Positions 14,725 to 23,701 are shown, counted from the first letter of the stretch. The stretch is 25,080 nt of DNA from Proteobacteria bacterium UBA3413 (GCA_002358345.1 DEOR01000013.1:29422-54501), one strand, 5' to 3'. Numbers and translations are program-made. The notes: generated from the letters alone by a model not told the origin.

Positions 14725-15494
14725 ATGCCCTCGCAAATACATTCAGCTGGCCCAGTCATTTCAAGCTTATCACCCACAATCCTTAACGAGATAGAACCCC
14801 CTGCAGAATTTACAGTGAGTTTTTTATTTTTCTTAAGGTGCAGGCTTGCAACCGCGGCAGAAGCTGATCCGCAGGATAAAGTTTCTCCTGCGCCAGCCTC
14901 ATTTGTTCTTAATGATAGGCCGCCTAACGTTTTCTTAAATAAAGATATATTCATATCTTTAAAGAAAATTCTTTTTCTAAGCTGCGCACATAGGCTCGAA
15001 AGATCATAGCTTTCTTTTTTATTCACCTTAATCAGTAGATGGTAATTTCCCGCATTGACGCACATAGCATTTGTGATGCTATATTTTTCTAAATGTCTTT
15101 TCTCCATTTTTGGAATTTCTTCCAAGGCTGGCAATGCAATGATTGCTTTAACTAATTTAGACTTAGTGGGTAGAATTTCTATGTCTCGAGATTTTGTTCC
15201 AAGGGTAATGGCTTTTTTGGGCAGCAAGCGCTCCTCCCAAACAAACGCTCCAACAGAGCGAACTCCATTTAGGCACATACTAGCCTCCGAGCCATCAGTA
15301 TTAAAAAATCTAATATACAAATCATGATGTGCTTTTTTTGGAGGATTAATAGTAATCAACTGATCAAAACCAATGCCTGTTTTCCGATTGCCCATTTTAA
15401 TTATTTGAGCCTTGGTTAGAGGTTGAGGCTTTGTAAGATTCTCAATTACAATAAAATCATTGCCATTGCCATGCATCTTTTTAAACTTAATCAT
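14709..15494 (-). CDS. dapF: Diaminopimelate epimerase (divergent)
   Basis: This 261-residue protein starts MIKFKKMHGNGNDFIVIEN, the DapF signature. DapF converts LL- to meso-diaminopimelate for lysine and peptidoglycan. Both catalytic cysteines are present: Cys74 in TDGSEASMCLNGVRS and Cys208 in GAGETLSCGSAS. However, usually invariant neighbours differ. CGNGAR reads CLNGVR, the GNPH segment reads GNYH (His152), and the ERGxGE segment reads EAGAGE, so the substrate-carboxylate-binding Arg is Ala200. The gene lies between lysA and DUF484, where dapF is expected, and its frame is intact. The ATG at 15494 overlaps the lysA end; a TTG one codon earlier is possible. It is most likely a functional but diverged DapF. 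Confidence 0.85.
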   Translation of the reverse strand: MIKFKKMHGNGNDFIVIENLTKPQPLTKAQIIKMGNRKTGIGFDQLITINPPKKAHHDLYIRFFNTDGSEASMCLNGVRSVGAFVWEERLLPKKAITLGTKSRDIEILPTKSKLVKAIIALPALEEIPKMEKRHLEKYSITNAMCVNAGNYHLLIKVNKKESYDLSSLCAQLRKRIFFKDMNISLFKKTLGGLSLRTNEAGAGETLSCGSASAAVASLHLKKNKKLTVNSAGGSISLRIVGDKLEMTGPAECICEGIWTKN

Positions 15495-16722
15495 CAAGCC
15501 CTTCCTCTAGTGCTGTTAGATCTGATAAATGCTCCCTTCTTCTGATCAAACTAAACTGATCTTTATCTACTAGGATTTCTGGAGCCCTTGTGCGTGAATT
15601 ATAGTTTGAGCTCATGACAAAACCATATGCTCCAACAGTTCTAATAGCCAGCAAGTCACCTTCACCCGCACTGAGTGATACATTTTTTGCTAGAAAATCA
15701 CCCGTCTCACATATCGGCCCAACAACATTATAGTTTTGTAGCATGTTGCTATTTTTTTGAACCTGCCACACCTCATGATGCGCTTGATACAAGGCAGGAC
15801 GCAGCAAATCATTCATAGCTGCATCAGTAATAAGAAATGCATCTTTTTCATACTCTACTTTTGCAAGCATCACCCCTGCGTTTGCAGAGATGGATCGACC
15901 AGGCTCCACAATCAACCTTTCTGATCTACCTTTAAAGATTGTTTCATAGGATTGAATTAACTCATGAGGCTCGATAGTTTCTTCGTTAACATAGGTGACT
16001 CCAAGTCCACCCCCCATATCTATGAAATCTAATGTAGCTCCCAATGCTTCTACCTCACAAAGCATCTTTAATGACTGGTGAGCAGCCTCTTCAAATTTTT
16101 GAAGCTCTGTAATTTGTGACCCAATATGACAAGTCAGCCCAACCATCTGAAGATTTTTGCTTCTAATACAGTGCTTAGCTAGCTCAAGCGCATCCTCAAT
16201 GCTCACCCCAAACTTATCAGATTTCCTACCTGTTTTAGTGAACTCATGGACCCCAGCATCTACCCCTGGATTAAATCTAATGGCAATGGGTGCAATTTTT
16301 TGCATGCTAGATGCAACGCTTTCAAGTCGCATGAGCTCGCTTTTAGATTCAATATTAAAAGATAAGATTCCATTGTTAATGCCAGCAGCCATTTCAACTT
16401 CAGACTTTCCCACGCCTGAAAAAATAATTTTTTGAGGATCCGCGCCAGCTAATAGAGCTCGATGAAGCTCTCCACCAGAAACTATATCAAAGCCACAACC
16501 GCAGTCCTTCAGTACCTTTAAGATTGAGATATTTGAAAGCGCTTTGACAGAAAAACACACTAATCCACTCATCGCACTAAAGGAGTCTGTGTATGCCTTA
16601 GCATGTCTCTCAAGCGTAGCGCGAGAGTATACATATGCTGGGGTTCCATGCTGTTCAGCAATATCTTTGAGAGATACCTCTTCTGCAAAGAGCTCATCTT
16701 GTTTGTAATTAAAGTAATCCAT
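15487..16722 (-). CDS. lysA: Diaminopimelate decarboxylase
   Basis: This roughly 411-residue PLP enzyme of the alanine racemase-fold (type IV) decarboxylates meso-diaminopimelate to lysine. The PLP lysine is Lys60 in VCFSVKALSN. Other signatures are HEFTKTGRKSDKFGVS, CHIGSQI, the phosphate loop DMGGGLG (about 234-240), EPGRSISANAG, and CETGDF near residue 337, which gives the active-site Cys from the partner subunit. It is the first gene of a six-gene minus-strand operon (lysA, dapF, DUF484, xerC, HAD, ubiK). The upstream spacer 16723-16813 holds no clear promoter that I would defend. Confidence 0.96.
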   Translation of the reverse strand: MDYFNYKQDELFAEEVSLKDIAEQHGTPAYVYSRATLERHAKAYTDSFSAMSGLVCFSVKALSNISILKVLKDCGCGFDIVSGGELHRALLAGADPQKIIFSGVGKSEVEMAAGINNGILSFNIESKSELMRLESVASSMQKIAPIAIRFNPGVDAGVHEFTKTGRKSDKFGVSIEDALELAKHCIRSKNLQMVGLTCHIGSQITELQKFEEAAHQSLKMLCEVEALGATLDFIDMGGGLGVTYVNEETIEPHELIQSYETIFKGRSERLIVEPGRSISANAGVMLAKVEYEKDAFLITDAAMNDLLRPALYQAHHEVWQVQKNSNMLQNYNVVGPICETGDFLAKNVSLSAGEGDLLAIRTVGAYGFVMSSNYNSRTRAPEILVDKDQFSLIRRREHLSDLTALEEGLDD

Positions 16723-16775
16723 ATTTAAGCTATAGAATCATTGCCAAAATATATGAGGGGATAGGAGCTTTCATT

Positions 16776-16788
16776 CCGCAGCTTGCGG
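16776..16788. repeat. Short GC-rich inverted repeat upstream of lysA
   Basis: CCGCA-GCT-TGCGG is a perfect 5-bp stem with a 3-base loop in the otherwise AT-rich lysA leader, about 55 bases before the lysA ATG. It could be a small hairpin in the lysA leader RNA or a protein site; by itself it is not diagnostic. Confidence 0.3.
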
Positions 16789-16813
16789 TTACCAGGCTAA
16801 TAGTTGCTAGAAT

Positions 16814-16840
16814 AAAAAAAAGGCGAATTTTCATTCGCCT
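16814..16840 (-). terminator. Rho-independent terminator of the metF-metK-ahcY cluster
   Basis: On the minus strand, AGGCGAAT, a GAAA tetraloop and ATTCGCCT form a perfect 8-bp stem, followed at once by seven T (the A-run 16814-16820 on the plus strand). It lies 33 bases after the ahcY stop and upstream of lysA. It separates the methyl-cycle genes from the lysA operon. Confidence 0.9.
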
Positions 16841-16873
16841 ATTATGATTAATTAAAGAGAAAAAAACTAATTA

Positions 16874-18268
16874 TTAGTATTTGTATTCCTCTTCTTTGAA
16901 TGGGCCATCTACTGGCACATTAATATAAGCAGCTTGCTCTGAGGTCAGCTTAGTAATTGTTCCACCAAACCCTTCAACCATAAGCTGGGCAACCTCTTCA
17001 TCTAATTTCTTGGGAAGAACCGTCACAGAGATCATTTCATTTTTCTTATCCTCATCGTTGATGCTTGCAAAGCCTTGACGATATAGATGCATTTGAGCCA
17101 AAACCTGGTTTGCAAAGGAGCCATCCATAATTCTGCTCGGGTGGCCTGTAGCATTTCCTAGATTAACAAGCCTGCCTTCAGATAATAAAAGAATATAATT
17201 TCTGCTTCGAAGATCTGGAGTTTCATTTGGAGCAGTGTCTCTAAACACTCGGTGTACTTGAGGCTTAATTTCTTCCCAGTACCATTTATCTCTCATGAAA
17301 GCCGTGTCTATCTCATTATCAAAATGACCAATATTGCAGACTACCGCAGTATTTTTTAATGATCTAAGCATAGCCTCATCACATACATTAACATTACCAG
17401 TGGTGGTCACTATTAGATCGGTGTCTCCTAGGAGTTGAGTATTAATATCTTTGATATCTCTAGTTACTAAGCCATTGTTATAAGTTGAGACAACTTCAAA
17501 ACCATCCATGCAAGCTTGCATTGCGCAGATTGGATCTGTTTCTGCAATTCTTACGATCATCCCCTCGCTTGCAAGACCAAGAGCCGAACCTTTCCCAACA
17601 TCACCATAACCAATTACCAAAGCTTTTTTTGAAGCAAGGAACATATCTGTTGCTCTTTTAATTCCATCGCTAAGACTATGTCTGCAGCCATACTTATTAT
17701 CATTTTTAGATTTAGTGACAGAATCATTCACATTGATTGCAGGAACTTTCAAGGTATTAGCTGCAAGCATAGCTTTTAATCTATGAACCCCAGTAGTAGT
17801 TTCTTCTGAGATTCCATGAATAGATTCCAGCATTTCAGGATATTTAGTGTGAACCATGTGAGTTAAGTCACCACCATCATCTAAAATCATGTTTGCATCC
17901 CAAGGCTGACCGTCCGCGAGAATAGTTTGTTCTATACACCACTCAAACTCTTCCTCTGTTTGACCCTTCCAAGCAAAAATAGGAATACCCGCTGCTGCCA
18001 TTGCTGCTGCAGCATGCTCTTGAGTTGAAAAGATATTGCAGCCAGACCAGCGTAATTCAGCGCCAAGATCCTTTAGAGTTTCCATTAGAACAGCTGTTTG
18101 TATGGTCATATGGATACAACCCATAATTTTTGCACCTTTCAAAGGCTGAGAATCTCTATATTTATCTCTTAATGCCATTAATGCTGGCATCTCATTTTCT
18201 GCAAGAGAAATCTCTCTCCTGCCAAAATCAGCTTGAGTAATATCTGCTACTTTATAGTCATTTTCCAT
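16874..18268 (-). CDS. ahcY: S-adenosyl-L-homocysteine hydrolase
   Basis: This 464-residue NAD-dependent enzyme splits S-adenosylhomocysteine into adenosine and homocysteine, removing the product inhibitor of methyltransferases. Signatures are MGCIHMTIQTAVL (residues 49-61), the catalytic region DDGGD (130-134), SVTKSKNDNKYGCRHSL (183-199) and the NAD-binding VIGYGDVGKGSA (218-229). The C-terminal end ...DGPFKEEEYKY has the Lys-Tyr tail that closes the NAD site of the neighbouring subunit. It is the last gene of metF-metK-ahcY, 81 bases after metK, with a terminator downstream. The spacer upstream shows no SAH riboswitch that I recognise. Confidence 0.98.
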   Translation of the reverse strand: MENDYKVADITQADFGRREISLAENEMPALMALRDKYRDSQPLKGAKIMGCIHMTIQTAVLMETLKDLGAELRWSGCNIFSTQEHAAAAMAAAGIPIFAWKGQTEEEFEWCIEQTILADGQPWDANMILDDGGDLTHMVHTKYPEMLESIHGISEETTTGVHRLKAMLAANTLKVPAINVNDSVTKSKNDNKYGCRHSLSDGIKRATDMFLASKKALVIGYGDVGKGSALGLASEGMIVRIAETDPICAMQACMDGFEVVSTYNNGLVTRDIKDINTQLLGDTDLIVTTTGNVNVCDEAMLRSLKNTAVVCNIGHFDNEIDTAFMRDKWYWEEIKPQVHRVFRDTAPNETPDLRSRNYILLLSEGRLVNLGNATGHPSRIMDGSFANQVLAQMHLYRQGFASINDEDKKNEMISVTVLPKKLDEEVAQLMVEGFGGTITKLTSEQAAYINVPVDGPFKEEEYKY

Positions 18269-18349
18269 TATTTATTCCCATGATATTTTGTGAGCATTTT
18301 ACACAAAAAATGGGTGCAAGCGCATTGTTTTAGTTAACGTTAGATCAAG

Positions 18350-19504
18350 TTACTGAGCAATAACAGCCGCTTTGTCTGTTTTTTCCCAGGTTAAATCAAT
18401 ATCCGATCTTCCAAAGTGACCATATGCAGCGGTCGGAAGGTAGATTGGCCTTTTTAGATCCAGCATATTAATTAAGTTTTTTGGTCTAAGATCAAAATGT
18501 TCCTCAACTAATTGCTCAATCGCTTCTTTAGAAATTTTTTCACTGTTGAATGTATTAACATTGATAGAGGTTGGTTTGGCAACCCCGATCGCATATGAGA
18601 CCTGAATCTCACACCAATCAGCAAGACCAGCAGCCACAATATTTTTTGCAACATATCGCGCAGCATAGGCAGCAGACCTGTCAACCTTTGATGGGTCTTT
18701 CCCAGAGAAAGCGCCCCCACCATGTCGCGCCATTCCACCGTAAGTGTCAACAATAATTTTTCTTCCCGTGAGACCGCAGTCACCAACTGGCCCGCCAATC
18801 ACAAATTTTCCTGTTGGATTAATATAGATTTTTGTGGAATCAAGGATCCATTCTCCAGGAACAACAGGCCTGATAATTTTTTCCATGACTTCAGATTTAA
18901 TTTCTTCTTGGGAGACATCTTCATCATGCTGTGTTGATAAGACAATTGCCGAAAGACCTTTGATAGTCTTGCCGTTATCATCATAAATCACACTGACCTG
19001 GCTTTTAGCATCTGGTCTTAACCATGAAATTTCGCCACTCTTCATTGCATCAGCCTGCCTTTTTACCAACTTGTGCGATAAGTCTATTGGAAGCGGCATT
19101 AATGATTCTGTTTCTTTGCAAGCGTAGCCAAACATTAAACCCTGATCCCCAGCGCCTTGCTCCAAATCTTCACCCTCGCCCTCATTGACTCCCCGGGCAA
19201 TATCCGGAGATTGCTGAAAGACTAGGTTCGTAAACTCACAAGTATTACCGTTAAAGCCATAGGCATCATCATTGTAGCCGATATCATTAATGGTTTTTCT
19301 CACTATAGGCTCAAGGTCTGGATTTCCATTAGAGGTTATTTCTCCAGCGATAAAGACCATATTATTTTTTATCATTGTCTCGCAGGCCACTCGACTATTT
19401 GGATCTTCTGCCAGGTATGCATCTAGGATCGCATCAGAAATTTGATCAGCCACTTTATCAGGGTGACCCCCAGATACCGACTCAGATGTAAATATATAAC
19501 TCAT
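18350..19504 (-). CDS. metK: S-adenosylmethionine synthetase
   Basis: This 384-residue enzyme, the same length as in E. coli, makes SAM from methionine and ATP. It shows GHPDKVADQ (residues 13-21, with His14 and Asp16), the ATP/methionine-binding GAGDQGLMFGYA (117-128) and the P-loop-like GGGAFSGKDPSKVDRSAAY. It sits between metF and ahcY, an arrangement that supplies and recycles the methyl donor. A strong Shine-Dalgarno AAGGAG lies 6 bases before the ATG, the best in the window, which fits high expression. Confidence 0.98.
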   Translation of the reverse strand: MSYIFTSESVSGGHPDKVADQISDAILDAYLAEDPNSRVACETMIKNNMVFIAGEITSNGNPDLEPIVRKTINDIGYNDDAYGFNGNTCEFTNLVFQQSPDIARGVNEGEGEDLEQGAGDQGLMFGYACKETESLMPLPIDLSHKLVKRQADAMKSGEISWLRPDAKSQVSVIYDDNGKTIKGLSAIVLSTQHDEDVSQEEIKSEVMEKIIRPVVPGEWILDSTKIYINPTGKFVIGGPVGDCGLTGRKIIVDTYGGMARHGGGAFSGKDPSKVDRSAAYAARYVAKNIVAAGLADWCEIQVSYAIGVAKPTSINVNTFNSEKISKEAIEQLVEEHFDLRPKNLINMLDLKRPIYLPTAAYGHFGRSDIDLTWEKTDKAAVIAQ

Positions 19505-19510
19505 AGTATT

Positions 19511-19516
19511 CTCCTT
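19511..19516 (-). promoter_or_regulatory. Strong ribosome binding site of metK
   Basis: AAGGAG on the minus strand with a 6-base spacer to the metK ATG. It stands out because most genes in this window have weak or no Shine-Dalgarno sequences. The rest of the 79-base spacer between metF and metK holds no terminator or riboswitch that I recognise. Confidence 0.8.
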
Positions 19517-19583
19517 TATTTATATGGTTAGTTCAGATTCAATGTTTGGACTCATATTTTTCATTACTTTTCTATATGCATTG

Positions 19584-20393
19584 TTAAAATCCGATTTCAT
19601 TGAATATTTTTTTTAAAAGCGATGATTGATTTAGGGTATAAAAATGAAAATTATTAATGCCCATTGCCTGGAGGTCTTCGAGCTGCTGAATGCATATTTT
19701 AATGGATGCCTGCTCATTTTTTTGTGGATCCTCCGAGAATTGACCAATGATTTCTGGGGGAATTTTAATGCCACATCTTTCTGCCATGCTGCAAAGACTA
19801 GCAATGTTATAAATAGGCATAATTCCTGCTGTGAGATCATTTTGAATATTTTGATCCTTGATTGCATCTACGAGCCTTTGATACTCATGCATTGAAAAGC
19901 AAAATTGGGAAATAGATTGCCTAGAGCCTGCAAGTGTTTTGTCTTTTAAAAGCCTTACATCAAAATCAAATCCCTTAGAGTCAGGGTGAGGTTCGGGATA
20001 AGCTGAAACAAAAACTTCCATCTTTTTCTTTGCAAGAAAATCTACAAACTCAGCGGTATTTTGAAAACCATCTTGATGAGCAATAAAGCTACCTTCAGCC
20101 ACATCCCCTCTAAGTGCAACAATTTTTGTGACGCCCATGGAGCTAAATTCATCCACAATAAAGCTTAATTCTTGTTTGCTTTTTCCAACCAAAGTTAAGT
20201 GTGCGACAACCTCCACATCAACGCTCTCTTTAAAAGCTTTAATGAGCCCCACACTTTTTTCTTGCGAGCTTCCAAGAGCTCCATAAGTGATAGATATAAA
20301 TCTTGGCCCAAAGTTACTCAGCAAAGAATATTCTTCGATAATTTTTTGATAATTCAAATCCTTTGGAGGATAGAATTCATACGAAATTTTCAT
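19584..20393 (-). CDS. metF: Methylenetetrahydrofolate reductase
   Basis: This 269-residue TIM-barrel flavoenzyme reduces 5,10-methylene-THF to 5-methyl-THF, the methyl donor for methionine synthesis. The start ISYEFYPPKD is the family N-terminus, with catalytic Glu6. Further signatures are VALRGD and VSAYPEPHPDS. I chose the ATG at 20393 because AAGGTG lies just before it and the protein then begins as in relatives; a TTG at 20420 in the same frame would add nine unrelated residues. It is the first gene of the methyl-cycle cluster. It is a little shorter than E. coli MetF (296). Confidence 0.95.
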   Translation of the reverse strand: MKISYEFYPPKDLNYQKIIEEYSLLSNFGPRFISITYGALGSSQEKSVGLIKAFKESVDVEVVAHLTLVGKSKQELSFIVDEFSSMGVTKIVALRGDVAEGSFIAHQDGFQNTAEFVDFLAKKKMEVFVSAYPEPHPDSKGFDFDVRLLKDKTLAGSRQSISQFCFSMHEYQRLVDAIKDQNIQNDLTAGIMPIYNIASLCSMAERCGIKIPPEIIGQFSEDPQKNEQASIKICIQQLEDLQAMGINNFHFYTLNQSSLLKKIFNEIGF

Positions 20394-20468
20394 TTTCACC
20401 TTTTGAAAGAGGGGATCCAACTTAGCAGTTTAAGCATGCAAGAAGGAGCAAATCACTAATATATTGGG

Positions 20469-20497
20469 ATATTAACTTTTTTACCAATTTATCACAA
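20469..20497 (-). promoter_or_regulatory. Possible promoter of metF-metK-ahcY
   Basis: On the minus strand TTGTGA (20497-20492) and TAATAT (20474-20469) are spaced by 17 bases, each a 4-of-6 consensus match, giving a leader of about 70 nt before metF. The 168-base spacer to tkt (20394-20561) contains no gene. On the plus strand a TATTAT at 20525-20530 could be the tkt -10, without a good -35. Confidence 0.35.
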
Positions 20498-20561
20498 TTA
20501 TATGTGTTAAAAATCATAGAGCCATATTATGATTATTTTTTCCTAAATAATCTTGCTCATC

Positions 20562-22553
20562 ATGCATAAAGATCTAGCTAATGCCATAAGATTTCTCTCT
20601 ATCGATGCCGTTCAGGCTGCTAAATCAGGGCATCCTGGAATGCCAATGGGTATGGCAGATATTGCCGTCGCTCTCTGGAAATATAATTTAAAACATAACC
20701 CAAAAAATCCTACTTGGTTTAATAGAGATAGATTTGTTCTCTCAAATGGGCATGGGTCAATGCTGCTGTACAGTCTTTTGCACTTAACAGGTTATAACCT
20801 TTCAATTAATGATCTTAAAAACTTCAGGCAACTTGGCTCTAAAACCCCTGGACATCCAGAGCTAGACTTAAATATTGGTATTGAGACAACAACAGGCCCG
20901 CTTGGCCAAGGACTTGGAAATGCTGTTGGAATGGCGCTTGCAGAAAAAATGCTTGCAGCAAGGTTTAATAAATCTGAGGACTTAAGCCCAATTGACCACC
21001 ACACTTATACTTTTTTGGGTGACGGCTGTTTGATGGAAGGGATTTCTCACGAAGTATGCTCATTTGCTGGAACACATGGCCTAGGCAAGCTCATTTGTTT
21101 TTATGATCAAAATGGAATTTCAATTGATGGAGAGATCTCCGATTGGTTTACTGATAATACGGTTCAAAGATTTGAAAGTTACAACTGGCAAGTCATTGAG
21201 GTAGATGGTCATGATGTTGAGCAAATACTTGAGGCGATTAAGGCAGCAAAGTCTAACTTAACCCAGCCAACCCTTATATGCTGCAAAACAATAATCGGTT
21301 TTGGCTCACCAAATAAAGGGGGGACTTCGAGCATTCATGGGTCACCGCTTGGCGATGATGAAATACAGAGCACAAGAGCTCAACTAGGTTGGCCCCATTC
21401 ACCCTTTGAAATACCTGAAAGCATTAACTCTGAGTGGAATATGTGCAATGAAGGCGAACAAGTGAATGCGCAATGGGATGAACTCATGATTCAATACGCT
21501 CACTCTCACCCAGCAGAGCATGCAGAACTAGAGAGGTTGATTCTTGGAAACCTACCAGAAGATTACAGCCAATCGTTTGATGCATTTGTAGCCCAGTTGC
21601 GCACAGAAGAAAATAAAGATATTGCCACCAGGAAAGCGTCAGAAATTTGCTTAAACTTCTTTTGCCAAAAACTTCCAGAGCTTACAGGAGGATCTGCAGA
21701 TCTGAAGGGCTCAAATAATACTTTTTCAAAGGCCAGCACAGATTTGCTGCCTACAAATCCGAGAGGCAATCACATTTTTTGGGGTGTTCGAGAATTTGGG
21801 ATGACAGCAATGATGAATGGCATGCTCCTTCATGGCGGCTTAAAGCCATATGGGGGCACTTTTTTAGTATTTATGGACTATGCTAGGAATGCTGTGCGAC
21901 TAGCAGCTCTAATGGGCATACCGAATATTTTTGTTTACACCCATGATTCCATTGGCTTGGGTGAAGATGGCCCCACCCATCAACCTGTAGAGCACTTAGT
22001 GACCTTACGGGCTACACCAAATTTACATAACTGGAGACCAGCAGATATTATTGAGACTGCAGTTGCTTGGAATGAATCCATTACATCTAAATCAACTCCT
22101 CACAGCCTCATCCTATCTAGACAAAATCTTCCGTTTGTAGAAAGAACGGATGAACAGATTGGCTCGATCCATAGGGGTGGTTACACATTAAGCCACGATG
22201 AAGGCGCACAACTTACTTTGATTGCTTCGGGCAGTGAATTACAACTCATATTGTCTGCAGCAGCTGAGCTGGCGACAGCTGGAATCAAGACCAATGTCGT
22301 GTCTATGCCCTGCTTAGATAAATTTTATTCTCAGTCAGAGGCTTACCGACATTCTATTATTAAACCTAGCTCTCCCAAGCTGATTGTAGAGGCTCTTCAT
22401 TCTGCTTCTTGGCACGGCCTTGCCAATCTTGATGATGTGGTAATTGGCATTGACACCTTTGGAGAAAGTGCCCCTGCCTCAGATTTAATGAATAAATTCG
22501 GCTTTACGGTTGAAAATGTTTTAGCTGAGGCAAAAAAACTTATTAAACAATGA
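20562..22553 (+). CDS. tkt: Transketolase
   Basis: This 663-residue thiamine-diphosphate enzyme moves two-carbon units between sugar phosphates in the pentose phosphate pathway and links it to glycolysis. The N-terminal LSIDAVQAAKSGHPGMPMGM gives His24. The TPP/metal motif is GDGCLMEG (Asp154) with Asn184 in YDQNGISIDG, where relatives have DDNG. Catalytic Glu411 is in GVREFGM, at the same number as E. coli. HDSIGLGEDGPTHQP and SRQNLP are also present. The ATG at 20562 was chosen over a TTG three codons earlier because MHKDLANAIR fits the family start. Its TGA stop overlaps the pgk ATG as ATGA. Confidence 0.97.
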   Translation: MHKDLANAIRFLSIDAVQAAKSGHPGMPMGMADIAVALWKYNLKHNPKNPTWFNRDRFVLSNGHGSMLLYSLLHLTGYNLSINDLKNFRQLGSKTPGHPELDLNIGIETTTGPLGQGLGNAVGMALAEKMLAARFNKSEDLSPIDHHTYTFLGDGCLMEGISHEVCSFAGTHGLGKLICFYDQNGISIDGEISDWFTDNTVQRFESYNWQVIEVDGHDVEQILEAIKAAKSNLTQPTLICCKTIIGFGSPNKGGTSSIHGSPLGDDEIQSTRAQLGWPHSPFEIPESINSEWNMCNEGEQVNAQWDELMIQYAHSHPAEHAELERLILGNLPEDYSQSFDAFVAQLRTEENKDIATRKASEICLNFFCQKLPELTGGSADLKGSNNTFSKASTDLLPTNPRGNHIFWGVREFGMTAMMNGMLLHGGLKPYGGTFLVFMDYARNAVRLAALMGIPNIFVYTHDSIGLGEDGPTHQPVEHLVTLRATPNLHNWRPADIIETAVAWNESITSKSTPHSLILSRQNLPFVERTDEQIGSIHRGGYTLSHDEGAQLTLIASGSELQLILSAAAELATAGIKTNVVSMPCLDKFYSQSEAYRHSIIKPSSPKLIVEALHSASWHGLANLDDVVIGIDTFGESAPASDLMNKFGFTVENVLAEAKKLIKQ

Positions 22554-23683
22554 GAACATTAACCAATTTTACCGTTGAGAATAAAACAGTTGCTCTGAGA
22601 GTTGATTTAAATGTCCCGATCCAAGAGGGGCAGATTTTAGATGATGCTAGAATCACAGCGATTCTTCCCACCGTGAAATATCTTCTTTTGCAGAATGCAA
22701 AAATTATACTAATTTCACATTTTGGTCGTCCAAAAGCAGGATGTTTTGACCTAAAATTTTCTCTTCAGCCAATTGCTAAAAAATTAAGCGAGTTATTAAA
22801 TCTAGAGGTACCTTTGATCTCCTCTATCGCGAATGCTAATTTTCAAAGCCCGATCTCATTATTAGAAAATATAAGATTTTTAGCTGGCGAGCTTGAAAAT
22901 GATTTAGATCTTGCTCAACGTCTTGGGGCAATGGCAGAGGTGTATGTATTCGATGCATTTGGTGCATCTCACAGAGAACATGCTTCCACTTATGGGGCAA
23001 TTCAACATGCTGCTGTTTCATGTGCTGGCTTGCTCTTAGAAACAGAAACCACAGCTCTGTCGAGAGCTACTAACTCTCTTGATAAGCCGGTCCTATCAAT
23101 TGTAGGGGGGTCAAAAGTTTCTTCTAAGCTTGAGGTTATTAAAAATCTTAGCCGCCTGTCTGACAATATTATTACTGGCGGAGGTATTACGAATACCTTT
23201 CTTAAAGCAAAAGGTTTTAATATTGGCAACTCTCTATTTGAAGACTCTATGCTATTAGAGGCAAAAAATTTATTGAGCACAGCAAATATTTATTTACCCA
23301 GCAAGGTGGTGGTAGGCTCTAATATTAATTCTACAGAATCCAGAGAATGCGATGTAACCTGTGTTCAGGATCATGAAATGATTCTTGATCAGGTGGTTGA
23401 TGATCAAGCATTAACTTTGATCTCTCAGGCAAAACAAATTATTTGGAATGGCCCCATTGGAGTGTTTGAGAACAATGCTTTTGCTCATGGCACGCAGCAG
23501 CTAGCAGAAGCTATTGCCCAATCTTCTGCTTTCAGCTTGGCTGGCGGAGGAGAAACCTTACTTGCAATTAAAATGTTCATTAATAAAGACGATATTTCAT
23601 ATTGCTCAACCGGGGGCGGCGCTTTCCTTGAATTTATGGAAGGAAAAGAGCTACCATCACTATCAGCATTAGGCTATAAATAG
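22550..23683 (+). CDS. pgk: Phosphoglycerate kinase
   Basis: This 377-residue kinase interconverts 1,3-bisphosphoglycerate and 3-phosphoglycerate with ATP formation. Signatures are RVDLNVPIQEG (residues 18-28), SHFGRPK, LLENIRF, DAFGASHREHASTYG, SIVGGSKVSSKLEVI and the C-terminal CSTGGGAFLEFMEGKELP. The length is slightly below the E. coli protein (387). It is translationally coupled to tkt. In many gammaproteobacteria a glyceraldehyde-3-phosphate or erythrose-4-phosphate dehydrogenase lies between tkt and pgk; none is present here, as the genes overlap by 4 bases. Confidence 0.97.
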   Translation: MRTLTNFTVENKTVALRVDLNVPIQEGQILDDARITAILPTVKYLLLQNAKIILISHFGRPKAGCFDLKFSLQPIAKKLSELLNLEVPLISSIANANFQSPISLLENIRFLAGELENDLDLAQRLGAMAEVYVFDAFGASHREHASTYGAIQHAAVSCAGLLLETETTALSRATNSLDKPVLSIVGGSKVSSKLEVIKNLSRLSDNIITGGGITNTFLKAKGFNIGNSLFEDSMLLEAKNLLSTANIYLPSKVVVGSNINSTESRECDVTCVQDHEMILDQVVDDQALTLISQAKQIIWNGPIGVFENNAFAHGTQQLAEAIAQSSAFSLAGGGETLLAIKMFINKDDISYCSTGGGAFLEFMEGKELPSLSALGYK

Positions 23684-23701
23684 ATAATAAGAGGAAAAAG
23701 C

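Noticed and set aside
14709..15494. dapF as a pseudogene because of the altered motifs
   Set aside because: The frame is full length, both catalytic cysteines are kept and the overlaps with neighbours are intact, so decay is unlikely.
18269..18349. A possible SAH riboswitch between metK and ahcY
   Set aside because: The 81 bases show no paired core or conserved SAH-riboswitch sequence that I recognise; the stretch is mostly AT-rich.
20394..20420. An upstream TTG start for metF
   Set aside because: The ATG at 20393 has AAGGTG just before it and gives the normal family N-terminus.
20394..20561. A possible small RNA or small gene in the metF/tkt spacer
   Set aside because: No frame with a ribosome binding site and no terminator-like hairpin was found; divergent promoters explain the spacer.
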